A DNA stretch of 36,804 bases from an uncultured Bacteroidales bacterium (GTDB taxonomy: Bacteria > Bacteroidota > Bacteroidia > Bacteroidales > Bacteroidaceae), in contig CACYBB010000022.1 in NCBI GenBank assembly GCA_902772585.1, forward strand, positions 1-36,804, given 5' to 3'. The notes beneath the pieces were generated by a model. That model was not told the DNA's origin, searched no databases, and was given only the letters and a program-made list of their open reading frames with translations. A program made the translations under genes and the position numbers. This document shows positions 8,168 to 15,141 of this stretch, piece after piece. The stretch's first letter is position 1. Every line of letters starts with the position of its first letter.

Positions 8168-9390
8168 AGCAGGAGGGAATACTACATACGATTGCAGACG
8201 GCATACGTGATGCTTGTCAGATTTGGCGCGAAGAACTGATGCTGGTGCTGAAGGACGAGGGTGTGCTCATCTTCTTCGTCATCGTACCACTGATATACCC
8301 CCTGCTCTACTCCTGGATATATAATAATGAGACGGTACGCGAGGTCCCCGTGGTGGTGGTTGATGACAGTCATTCAGCCATGAGTCGTCAGTTCATCCGC
8401 ATGTGTGACGCCTCGCCCGATGTGCAAATCAAATACTACGCCTCCGACATTGATGAGGCTCAGATGCTGGTAGGTCGTCAGATTGTGAAGGCCATCTACC
8501 GCATCCCTGCCGACTTCGAAAGCAACCTTATGCGTATGCAGCAGTCGGTGGTCAGCGTCTATTGCGACATGAGTCTGATGATGACCTATAAGGCAGCCTA
8601 CCAGACGGCGCTAGCTGTGTCGCAACGGATGAATACGGAGATTCAGGTGAAGTTGGCTGGTCACTATACCAAGCGCGAAGACCAAATACAAGCCGCACCC
8701 CTGAAGTGTGACGATGTAGCATTATACAACCCTGCAGGAGGCTATGGCTCTGCCGTGCTGCCTGCCGTACTGATGCTTATCCTCCAGCAGACACTGGTGC
8801 TGGGTATAGGAATGGCAGCAGGTACCGCCCGCGAGAACAACCGCTTCCACGACCTCGTACCTATCCAGCAGCACTATCATGGTACGTTCCGTATCGTGAT
8901 AGGAAAGTCGATGGTCTATTTCATGATTTATGCCGTTATGGGAACATGGCTGACCGTCGTCGTGCCCCGCCTCTTCAACTTCCCGCATCTTGCCCAGTGG
9001 TATAACCTCTTGATGCTGATGCTGCCCTACACGCTGGCCTGCATCTTCTTCGGCATTACTGTCAGTTGTCTGGTGCGCTATCGTGAGAATGTCATGTTGC
9101 TCATGGTCTTCGTGTCCATACCGCTCCTGTTCCTCAGTGGTGCCTCGTGGCCACAGTCTGCCATTCCAGGTTTCTGGCAGGGCATCTCTTGGCTGTTCCC
9201 CTCCACCTTTGGTGTGCGTGCTTATATCCGTCTGAACACCATGGGTGGTTCTATTGGCGATGTCCTGACAGAGTATCAGATTCTCTGGATTCAGGTATTC
9301 GTTTATTTCCTGATAGCCTATATGGTCTATCGTCATCAGATTCAACTCGCCTGCCAACATGCTGGAGAGCCTGTAGAAAACAAAGAATAA
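8164..9390 (+). CDS. ABC-2 type permease (second of a pair)
   Basis: A 408-residue paralogue of the preceding permease with the same layout: a cytoplasmic start, one membrane segment (about 30-50), a periplasmic domain opening with 'REVPVVVVDDSHSAMSRQFIRMCDASPDV', and a C-terminal block of about five membrane segments. The conserved 'FLSGASWPQSAIPGFWQGISWLFPSTFGVRAYIRLN' near residues 325-360 is typical of ABC-2 permeases. It overlaps the upstream permease by 4 bp and probably forms a heterodimer with it. A longer cytoplasmic N-terminus is present than in the first permease. Confidence 0.9.
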   Translation: MKQEGILHTIADGIRDACQIWREELMLVLKDEGVLIFFVIVPLIYPLLYSWIYNNETVREVPVVVVDDSHSAMSRQFIRMCDASPDVQIKYYASDIDEAQMLVGRQIVKAIYRIPADFESNLMRMQQSVVSVYCDMSLMMTYKAAYQTALAVSQRMNTEIQVKLAGHYTKREDQIQAAPLKCDDVALYNPAGGYGSAVLPAVLMLILQQTLVLGIGMAAGTARENNRFHDLVPIQQHYHGTFRIVIGKSMVYFMIYAVMGTWLTVVVPRLFNFPHLAQWYNLLMLMLPYTLACIFFGITVSCLVRYRENVMLLMVFVSIPLLFLSGASWPQSAIPGFWQGISWLFPSTFGVRAYIRLNTMGGSIGDVLTEYQILWIQVFVYFLIAYMVYRHQIQLACQHAGEPVENKE

Positions 9391-9397
9391 AGTACTT

Positions 9398-9964
9398 ATG
9401 ATGAATACAAGATTCAAAAAGAATGCCAAGATCTTCGACATTGCCTTAACTGCCATAGCAGGAATGGTCTCGGTAGGAATTATGCTTTATGGTGTTGGTC
9501 ATTTCGGTATAAAGGAGGCTTGGCCAGAACTGGTGCTCAACCTGTTTTACATTTTCTGTCTGGTGATGATTGGAAAGTATTTCTTCAACCGAATTGATAC
9601 CCAACGGTTTAACTATTGGTGTTCCATCTCAGTGGGCATGACGGTACTGTTGCGCGACATTCTCTTTGCACCACCCTTGGCCTATTATGGTTTACATCTG
9701 GCCTGCTTCACACTGTCGGTACTACTGCTCTGCATGCTTACCTTCTTCTATGCGAGAAAGAACTGGCAAAGCTATACCAAGCGTAACCTGTGGGCCATCT
9801 GCGTTGTCGACATCATTATTGCCACGCTTTATAACATCGACATCTATCTGGAACCCATCGACGAATACACGAACTATATGTTGACAGAAATCTGGATACG
9901 TCCCACCATCACCTACGGACTGGTGGCATGTTTCGTCACAGAAGCAGAAAAAGATAGTAAATAA
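9398..9964 (+). CDS. Small polytopic membrane protein, unknown function
   Basis: A 188-residue protein with about five hydrophobic segments (about 15-33, 43-60, 72-92, 97-115 and 130-147) joined by short loops and a soluble acidic tail. It has no motif that I recognise. It follows the second permease by 7 nt, so it is probably in the same transcript and might assist the transporter, but there is no direct evidence. Two ATGs (9398 and 9401) are possible starts. Confidence 0.7.
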   Translation: MMNTRFKKNAKIFDIALTAIAGMVSVGIMLYGVGHFGIKEAWPELVLNLFYIFCLVMIGKYFFNRIDTQRFNYWCSISVGMTVLLRDILFAPPLAYYGLHLACFTLSVLLLCMLTFFYARKNWQSYTKRNLWAICVVDIIIATLYNIDIYLEPIDEYTNYMLTEIWIRPTITYGLVACFVTEAEKDSK

Positions 9965-9990
9965 CAATTAAAAATAAGTTCACTACTACG

Positions 9991-10488
9991 ATGAAAAAGA
10001 TTCTGAATTGGGTGCTTGCCGCTACCCTCATCTGCGGCGCAAGTATAATGACCTCCTGCAAAGAGAAGCAGGTTCAGCAGGCTCAAGAGAACAATACAGA
10101 GGTGCAGGTGGCCGATTCTGCCAAAAAGGTGGTAAGTACCGAACTGATTCGCACCGACAAGAGCTGGGACGGTGTGGAACTGCCCGACTATTTGCAGGGA
10201 CGTCCCGAACTGGTAGCCGTAAAATATGTGTTCCCCGCAGGAAAGAAGTTGGGCTGGCACCACCACCCCGTTATGAACTATGGCATACTGGTGCAGGGTG
10301 AACTGACCATCATCGGACAGGATGGCAAGGAGAAGGTGGTACATGAAGGCGAAGCCGTTGTAGAGATGGTAAACACCATCCACCACGGCGAGAACCGAGG
10401 CGACAAGGATGTCATCCTCTATATGTTCTACCTCTCGCAAGAAGGCAAGGAACTGGCCGTACAGCACCCAGAGATTCCACTGGAATAG
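9991..10488 (+). CDS. Cupin-domain lipoprotein
   Basis: A 165-residue protein with a lipoprotein signal (hydrophobic 7-22, then 'MTSC', lipidated Cys23). A single cupin barrel follows. Cupin motif 1 is visible as 'GWHHHPVMNYGILVQGELTIIG' with three adjacent His residues and the Gly-rich turn; motif 2 contains 'EMVNTIHHGENRG'. The histidines should bind a metal ion. The reaction, if any, cannot be told; many such proteins bind small ligands or act as dioxygenases or isomerases. It would be anchored in an envelope membrane. It lies 26 nt after the membrane protein gene. Confidence 0.85.
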   Translation: MKKILNWVLAATLICGASIMTSCKEKQVQQAQENNTEVQVADSAKKVVSTELIRTDKSWDGVELPDYLQGRPELVAVKYVFPAGKKLGWHHHPVMNYGILVQGELTIIGQDGKEKVVHEGEAVVEMVNTIHHGENRGDKDVILYMFYLSQEGKELAVQHPEIPLE

Positions 10489-10498
10489 TGATTTCAGG

Positions 10499-10523
10499 GC
10501 ACAAAAGGGGCGACCTTTTGTGC
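10499..10523 (+). terminator. Hairpin after the cupin gene
   Basis: A perfect 10-bp stem, GCACAAAAGG (10499-10508) with CCTTTTGTGC (10514-10523), and a 5-nt loop. It lies 10 nt past the cupin stop and about 40 nt before the PorE-like start. There is no T run after it, so it may be a weak terminator, a transcript-stabilising 3' end, or a leader structure for the next gene. Confidence 0.5.
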
Positions 10524-10564
10524 TCCAAACAATAAAATGGGAAGAACTTACGTTATATGAAGGT

Positions 10565-12562
10565 ATGCGTAAGTTCTTTTTCATTATAGGTGTAGCAGTA
10601 ATGGCCATACTCCTGACGGGGTGTGGCGCTGAGATGGCTATGAAGAAGGGTGACCGATTCTATGCCCTCGGAGAGTACTATGATGCTAGCACACAATACA
10701 AGAAAGCATACTCACAGACGCCTGCCAAAGAACGTACACAACGTGGAAAGGTAGCGTTGAAGATGGCGGAGTGTTACCGGAAAATCAACTATACACAGAA
10801 AGCCATTGCTGCCTACAACAATGCCATCCGCTACAAGCAGACCGACTCGCTGACCTACCTGTATCTGGGACAGCAACACATGAAGAACGGCAACTACAAA
10901 GAGGCAGAGAAAGCCTTTCAGACCTTTCTAGACTCTATGACTAATGACGGAACTACAGAATCACAGAGTTACGAGAAGTTGGCCCAGACGGGCATTCGGT
11001 CTGCACAAAAGGCACCCCAGTGGAAGAAGGAAGGCTCTGCATATACCGTCAAGCGCGAACATCTCTTCGACTCGCGTCGTGCTGACTATTCGCCCATGTT
11101 TGCTGGCGAAGAGAACGACCAGTTGTTCTTCACCTCTACCCGCAATCAGGCTAAGGGTGACGAACTCAGCGGCATCACAGGAACAAAGAATGCCGATATC
11201 TTCTACTCACAGAAAGACGACAAAGGCAAGTGGCAACGGCCAGAGGTCATCGACTCCGAGTTAAATACTGATGACGACGAGGGAGCGTGCTGTTTCTCGC
11301 CTGACGGAAAGACGATGTACCTGACGCAATGTCGTGCCGACGTATCCTATCCGCGCTATGCCACCATCATGACCAGCAAACGTTCAGATGCAGCATGGAG
11401 CAAGGCCACAGAACTGACCATCACCCGCGACACCTTGTCTGCCTATGCCCATCCTGCAGTATCACCCGATGGCGAATGGCTCTATTTTGCCAGCAATATG
11501 GCTGGTGGTATGGGGGGTTATGACATCTGGCGCATTCGCTTGACGGACAATGGACTGGGAGGGGCAGAAAACCTCGGTGAACCCATCAACACCTCTGGCG
11601 ACGAACTCTTTCCCACCTTCCGACCCAATGGTGACCTCTATTTCTCCAGCAATGGACATGAGGGTATGGGTGGCTTGGATATCTACTATGTTGAAGATGG
11701 AAAGGTTCAGCACCCAGGCTATCCATTGAACTCACAGGGTGACGACTTCGGTATGACCTTTGAGGGACTGCTCAATCAAGGTTTCTTCTCCAGCAACCGC
11801 GGTGACGGCAAGGGATGGGATCATATCTACTCCTTCTACAACCCAGAGATTGTACAGACCGTCAAAGGGTGGGTGTACGAACAGGACGGCTACGAGTTGC
11901 CACAGGCACTGGTCTATATGGTGGGCAACGATGGTACGAATATGAAGCTCAGTGTGAAGGGCGACGGTTCGTTTACACAACCCATCAAGCCTGGTGTTGA
12001 CTACGTCTTCTTAGGAACCTGCAAGGGTTTCCTGAACCACCAGGAGCGACTGCGCGTAGAGCCCGTCACTGAGTCTGAAGAATATGTATTGCAGTTCCCA
12101 TTGGCCAGCATCACGGCTCCAGTACTCATCGAGAACATCTTCTACGACTTCGACAAGGCCACCTTGCGACCAGAGTCAACAGCAGCTCTTGACAAGTTGG
12201 TAACACTACTCAACGAGAATGCCAATGTGACCATCGAACTGTCGGCCCATTGCGACTATAAAGGTTCTGCGGAATATAACAAGGGACTGGCACAACGACG
12301 TGCCGAAGCGGTGGTGGAATACCTTACTGCACATGGTATTTCTGAAGATCGACTGAAACCCGTTGGCTATGGTAAGGAGAAACCCAAGACCATCCGTCGT
12401 AAGTTGACGGAGAAATATCCGTTCCTTAAGGAAGGTGATGTCTTGACGGAAGAGTTTATCAAGAAGCTCGACGAGGAACAGCAAGAGACCTGTAACCAAC
12501 TGAACCGTCGCACGGAGTTCATCGTGCTGCGTACTACCTACGGACTGTTTCCGAAGAAATAG
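10565..12562 (+). CDS. PorE-like OmpA-family lipoprotein (TPR, propeller, CRD, OmpA)
   Basis: The frame opens earlier, but the ATG at 10565 gives a proper lipoprotein signal ('MRKFFFIIGVAVMAILLTGC', Cys20), so the protein has 665 residues. Domains in order: TPR repeats (about 25-145), a PD40/WD40-like beta-propeller with repeated 'SPDG..LYF.S' blades (about 170-430), a small carboxypeptidase-regulatory-like beta domain (about 435-520), and an OmpA peptidoglycan-binding domain from about 530 ('LIENIFYDFDKATLRPESTAALDKL' and 'IELSAHCDYKGSAEYNKGLAQRRAEAVVEYL'). This is the order of PorE of the type IX secretion system of Porphyromonas gingivalis, which ties the secretion ring to peptidoglycan. 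Similar OmpA proteins outside T9SS exist, so the assignment is likely but not certain. Its 3' end overlaps the convergent DUF5056 gene by 29 bp. Confidence 0.85.
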   Translation: MRKFFFIIGVAVMAILLTGCGAEMAMKKGDRFYALGEYYDASTQYKKAYSQTPAKERTQRGKVALKMAECYRKINYTQKAIAAYNNAIRYKQTDSLTYLYLGQQHMKNGNYKEAEKAFQTFLDSMTNDGTTESQSYEKLAQTGIRSAQKAPQWKKEGSAYTVKREHLFDSRRADYSPMFAGEENDQLFFTSTRNQAKGDELSGITGTKNADIFYSQKDDKGKWQRPEVIDSELNTDDDEGACCFSPDGKTMYLTQCRADVSYPRYATIMTSKRSDAAWSKATELTITRDTLSAYAHPAVSPDGEWLYFASNMAGGMGGYDIWRIRLTDNGLGGAENLGEPINTSGDELFPTFRPNGDLYFSSNGHEGMGGLDIYYVEDGKVQHPGYPLNSQGDDFGMTFEGLLNQGFFSSNRGDGKGWDHIYSFYNPEIVQTVKGWVYEQDGYELPQALVYMVGNDGTNMKLSVKGDGSFTQPIKPGVDYVFLGTCKGFLNHQERLRVEPVTESEEYVLQFPLASITAPVLIENIFYDFDKATLRPESTAALDKLVTLLNENANVTIELSAHCDYKGSAEYNKGLAQRRAEAVVEYLTAHGISEDRLKPVGYGKEKPKTIRRKLTEKYPFLKEGDVLTEEFIKKLDEEQQETCNQLNRRTEFIVLRTTYGLFPKK

Positions 12563-12896
12563 CCTCTCCGACACCTACAAAGAGTAAGCCGAAGAGGATC
12601 GTTGCTACCATCAGCAGATTGACGCTGATGGTCTGGACAGCCATCGTACGCACCATGACCTCGAACTGTACGGCCAGCAAGTTCCAACCATCGAACAGCA
12701 CAAACAATATGGCGAACACAACAATGCAGGACGCTGTCCACAGACGAGTAAGCAACCTGCGATGTGCGGCCAACAGGGAGTGCTGGGGCAGGTGTTGCAT
12801 GACCCGTTCCGTAAAACCATTGTCGGCAATCTGTTGTTGAGAAGCTTCCTGGAAGAACTGCTTCAACAAAATATCATTATCTTCGGTCATATCCAT
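12534..12896 (-). CDS. DUF5056 membrane protein, putative anti-sigma partner
   Basis: A 120-residue protein with a soluble N-terminal part (about 1-48, 'DNGFTERVMQHLP' helix) followed by two membrane segments (about 53-70 and 92-112). It resembles the DUF5056 proteins found next to ECF sigma factors in Bacteroides and Prevotella. A cytoplasmic N-terminus plus membrane anchor suits an anti-sigma factor, but this is inference from layout. Its start overlaps the end of the sigma gene by 20 bp, which indicates translational coupling. Its 3' end overlaps the end of the convergent PorE-like gene by 29 bp. ATG at codon 3 is an alternative start. Confidence 0.75.
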   Translation of the reverse strand: MDMTEDNDILLKQFFQEASQQQIADNGFTERVMQHLPQHSLLAAHRRLLTRLWTASCIVVFAILFVLFDGWNLLAVQFEVMVRTMAVQTISVNLLMVATILFGLLFVGVGEAISSETVRR

Positions 12897-13449
12897 TCTG
12901 TCTTAAATAGTTTGCTAATTTATCTTTCCCACGGGAGAGGTGCGACTTAACGGTACCCTCCTTCATCTGCGTAATCTTCGCAATGCCTGCAATATCATAG
13001 CCATCAATGAGTTGCAGGGTGATGCACGTGCGTTCATCAGGTTTTAGGAGTGCCAAGGCAGCGTAGAGGTCCAGACCCACCTCCGGCCCCTCCCTGTCAG
13101 AGAGGGGAGTAGATAGATACTGCTCCTGAGTGCGATTACTCCCCTCCATCTCAGGGAGGGGTTGGGGGTGGGTCTTCTTTTTGCGCGTATAGTCGTACCA
13201 CACATTATACGCTATGCGCATCATCCACGTCTTAAAGGAGGCGAGGCCTCGGAAGGACGTGATATTGGTATAGGCCTTGATGAACGTGTCTTGTGCCAAG
13301 TCGTCACTCAGCTGTTCATCGCCCATGGTCTGACTCAGGAAAAACCTGCGGACAGGTGACTGATATCGGCGTACGAGCTCGTCGAAAGCCCGTCGATTGC
13401 CAGATACCGCCACCTGCGTTACAAGTACTATGTCGCTGAGCAGTGCCAC
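12877..13449 (-). CDS. ECF-type RNA polymerase sigma factor
   Basis: A 190-residue sigma-70 family regulator. Region 2 runs over about 15-95 ('FDELVRRYQSPVRRFFLSQTMGDEQLSDDLAQDTFIKAYTNITSFRG', then 'FKTWMMRIAYNVWYDYTRKKK'). Region 4 runs over about 132-185 ('LALLKPDERTCITLQLIDGYDIAGIAKITQMKEGTVKSHLSRGKDKL', with its helix-turn-helix). The linker is enlarged by about 34 residues ('[11 protein letters not shown]...DREGPEVG') encoded by an inserted palindromic element that keeps the frame. The neighbours PspC, head-GIN and the putative anti-sigma DUF5056 suggest an envelope-stress role. Only 4 nt separate it from the PspC stop. Confidence 0.92.
   Translation of the reverse strand: MALLSDIVLVTQVAVSGNRRAFDELVRRYQSPVRRFFLSQTMGDEQLSDDLAQDTFIKAYTNITSFRGLASFKTWMMRIAYNVWYDYTRKKKTHPQPLPEMEGSNRTQEQYLSTPLSDREGPEVGLDLYAALALLKPDERTCITLQLIDGYDIAGIAKITQMKEGTVKSHLSRGKDKLANYLRQNGYDRR
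13073..13175. repeat. In-frame palindromic element inside the sigma gene
   Basis: A 103-bp segment whose ends are inverted repeats of about 24 bp (AGACCCACCTCCGGCCCCTC at the left; the right end reads as AGACCCACCCCCAACCCCTC on the other strand). Each end also contains a small hairpin of the CCCTCC...GGAGGG type. It encodes 34 extra residues in the sigma factor linker, between regions 2 and 4. Related copies lie at 15431-15566 and 16145-16275. It has the form of a small non-autonomous mobile palindromic element. Confidence 0.8.
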
Positions 13450-13453
13450 TGTC

Positions 13454-13654
13454 CTATCTATTTTCTAACAGTCCCTTCTCAGGCATTACAATCCAGCACA
13501 CAATGTAGAACAGCACACCCGAGAAGCAGGTGCAGAGGGTGAGAAAGGCGTATGCCAGACGCACTGCCACCGGATCGAAATCCAGATATTCGGCTATTCC
13601 TGCGCAGACGCCGCCTAACATGCGGTCGTTACTGCGATATAGTTTCTTTGTCAT
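13454..13654 (-). CDS. PspC-domain protein
   Basis: A 66-residue protein that is one PspC domain: 'KKLYRSNDRMLGGVCAGIAEYLDFDPVAVRLAYAF' followed by a membrane segment 'LTLCTCFSGVLFYIVCWIVMPE'. In Proteobacteria PspC senses envelope stress and controls PspA; in Bacteroidetes the short versions are membrane proteins of unknown partner. Its place between a DUF6249 protein and an ECF sigma factor suits a membrane-stress circuit. Confidence 0.9.
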   Translation of the reverse strand: MTKKLYRSNDRMLGGVCAGIAEYLDFDPVAVRLAYAFLTLCTCFSGVLFYIVCWIVMPEKGLLENR

Positions 13655-13676
13655 ATTCTCAGAATTATGTTGTTAT

Positions 13677-14318
13677 TTAAAATACCTCTTTGTTTTCTTG
13701 TTTCTTATCTGTCATTCTGGCAACAATCACCTTGCCCAAACCGATAGAGAACACCAGGGCACCTATGCCGAAGCCGACAGCACCAGCAGCAAACCAGAGG
13801 AAAATCATCAGACCAACACCCACAAAGCACTGGCGGATACCGCTCTTATATTCCTCGTCGTCAGTCGCCAACTGTTCTTTGAGCAACTGGTCGGGGATGG
13901 GCTGTCCCTGCTGCATCGCCATCTGCGCCAGACGCATCTTGTCCTTGCGGTTCTTATTGATAAAATAGAACACGGCAATGATGATCAATAGGGGCGACAG
14001 CACAAAGATGATGAACAACACCAACAGCACGAAGAACATACCAGCAATACCCGTCTGCATCAAACCGATATGGTCGAAGAGGTTGTCAAGACTCGTCCTT
14101 GTATAGTCGTCGTCATCATCGAAGGGGAAATTGTCGGCAGCAGTCGGTGTCGATGCTGTTGACGTGGTATCAGAGAAAGCCTCTACCCCATTCGTACTCG
14201 TTGAATCTACCAACTCCGTCTGCTGGGGCTGGGGGGTGTGACGGTGCTTCTGGGCAATAGCCTCTGTGGTCAGGCCCAGCACCAACAACATTGTCAAAGT
14301 GATCAGTAAGTGTTTCAT
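13677..14318 (-). CDS. DUF6249-like membrane protein
   Basis: The ATG at 14318 gives a signal peptide ('MKHLLITLTMLLVLGLTTEAIAQ'), so 213 residues; a start 27 nt upstream is less likely. After a low-complexity Ser/Thr-rich stretch (about 25-65, including 'DDDDDY') come a strong membrane segment (about 85-118), a basic loop ('NKNRKDKMRLAQMAMQQGQPIPDQLL') and a pair of C-terminal segments (about 160-200). It resembles DUF6249 proteins common in Bacteroidetes stress-type clusters; the function is unknown. It lies 36 nt after the head-GIN gene. Confidence 0.75.
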   Translation of the reverse strand: MKHLLITLTMLLVLGLTTEAIAQKHRHTPQPQQTELVDSTSTNGVEAFSDTTSTASTPTAADNFPFDDDDDYTRTSLDNLFDHIGLMQTGIAGMFFVLLVLFIIFVLSPLLIIIAVFYFINKNRKDKMRLAQMAMQQGQPIPDQLLKEQLATDDEEYKSGIRQCFVGVGLMIFLWFAAGAVGFGIGALVFSIGLGKVIVARMTDKKQENKEVF

Positions 14319-14354
14319 ATTCGTAGTTGTTTTAATATTACACATAACTATTAT

Positions 14355-15050
14355 TTATCTCACAATTAGTTCCTCAGTATCTATATCGCCAGAGCCAAAT
14401 CTGCGTTTATTCATCTTCCTGACGGTACCTTTCAACTCAATATCGCCAGAGCCCTTGACCTGAGCATCTACCTCGCCACTATTGTCAAAAGCCATCTCGA
14501 TATCGCCAGAGCCTATCACACTCAACTTGGCCTGCTGCGTCTTAACATTGTTCACTGACACATCGCCAGAACCTACAACCGATACGTTAACGCGGTCGCA
14601 GATGATATCCTTGAAATAGATATCGCCAGAACCCTTCAAGTCTATGTCGAGGGTATCAGTATCCAACGGACGAGTGCACATGAAATCACCAGAACCCATC
14701 AGGCTGACGCCCAGGAAGTCGGGCGAGGTGACATACACGATGACATCATCGCTATCGACACTGCCAATATGAATAATGCTGGTGCCACGCTTTGTACTCA
14801 CCTTCAGCGTATTACCCTCTACCGTTGTCTCTATCTTCTTGATAACATCCTGGGGAGCATGCACTCGGACAGAGAATGAGTCGGCCTGGGCATACTTTAC
14901 ATTCATCGAACCCATCAACTGGATACGTTCAAAGCCCTTCAGGAAACGGGGCTCCTCAACAGTTGATTTTACTGTGACAGTCTTCGTAACATCAAACTTA
15001 CATGATGTCAACAAGACAACTGCCATGATGGCAAAAACGATTCTTTTCAT
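14355..15050 (-). CDS. Head-GIN (DUF2807) beta-helix lipoprotein
   Basis: A 231-residue lipoprotein (signal 1-16, 'LLTSC', Cys17) of the putative auto-transporter adhesin head-GIN family (DUF2807). Repeated 'GSGD' turns at regular distance mark the rungs of a beta-helix ('MGSGDF', 'KGSGDIYF', 'VGSGDVSV', 'IGSGDIEM', 'KGSGDIEL', 'FGSGDID'). The DNA shows this as a recurring tatcgccaga word. The protein would sit on the periplasmic or outer face of an envelope membrane; its task is not known. It is the first gene of the minus-strand cluster and has its own promoter. Confidence 0.88.
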   Translation of the reverse strand: MKRIVFAIMAVVLLTSCKFDVTKTVTVKSTVEEPRFLKGFERIQLMGSMNVKYAQADSFSVRVHAPQDVIKKIETTVEGNTLKVSTKRGTSIIHIGSVDSDDVIVYVTSPDFLGVSLMGSGDFMCTRPLDTDTLDIDLKGSGDIYFKDIICDRVNVSVVGSGDVSVNNVKTQQAKLSVIGSGDIEMAFDNSGEVDAQVKGSGDIELKGTVRKMNKRRFGSGDIDTEELIVR

Positions 15051-15102
15051 ACCTTTCTTTGTTTATGTTTTTACCCTTTAGACGTAATAATTCCTAATTT
15101 AG

Positions 15103-15134
15103 TTGCAAAGATAGGAAAAAAAATTGTAACTTTG
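15103..15134 (+). promoter_or_regulatory. Promoter of the rsmF-like gene, near-leaderless
   Basis: TAACTTTG at 15127-15134 matches the -7 consensus; a TTGC at 15103-15106 takes the -33 place. The -7 box ends only 7 nt before the ATG at 15142, so the transcript should start about 2-4 nt upstream of the start codon or at it. There is no room for a ribosome-binding site. Confidence 0.65.
15106..15113 (-). promoter_or_regulatory. Promoter -7 box of the head-GIN/sigma cluster
   Basis: TATCTTTG on the minus strand, an exact TAnnTTTG match, gives a leader of about 50 nt to the head-GIN ATG. The -33 element is weak (TTGC near 15137-15134). It overlaps the oppositely directed promoter of the rsmF-like gene. 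Confidence 0.65.
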
Positions 15135-15141
15135 CAAGCAA

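Noticed and set aside
8722-9456. A 244-codon minus-strand frame opposite the second permease
   Set aside because: Acidic/His-rich shadow of the permease gene; no promoter or domain.
10409-10564. N-terminal extension of the PorE-like gene overlapping the cupin gene
   Set aside because: The ATG at 10565 gives a perfect lipoprotein signal; the upstream codons are out-of-frame cupin sequence and a hairpin.
14215-14245. C/G-rich stretch in the DUF6249 gene resembling one end of the palindromic element
   Set aside because: Only about 13 bases match and there is no second end or hairpin.
14376-14700. Tandem DNA repeat of tatcgccaga words
   Set aside because: Explained by the GSGD turns of the head-GIN beta-helix rather than by a separate repeat element.
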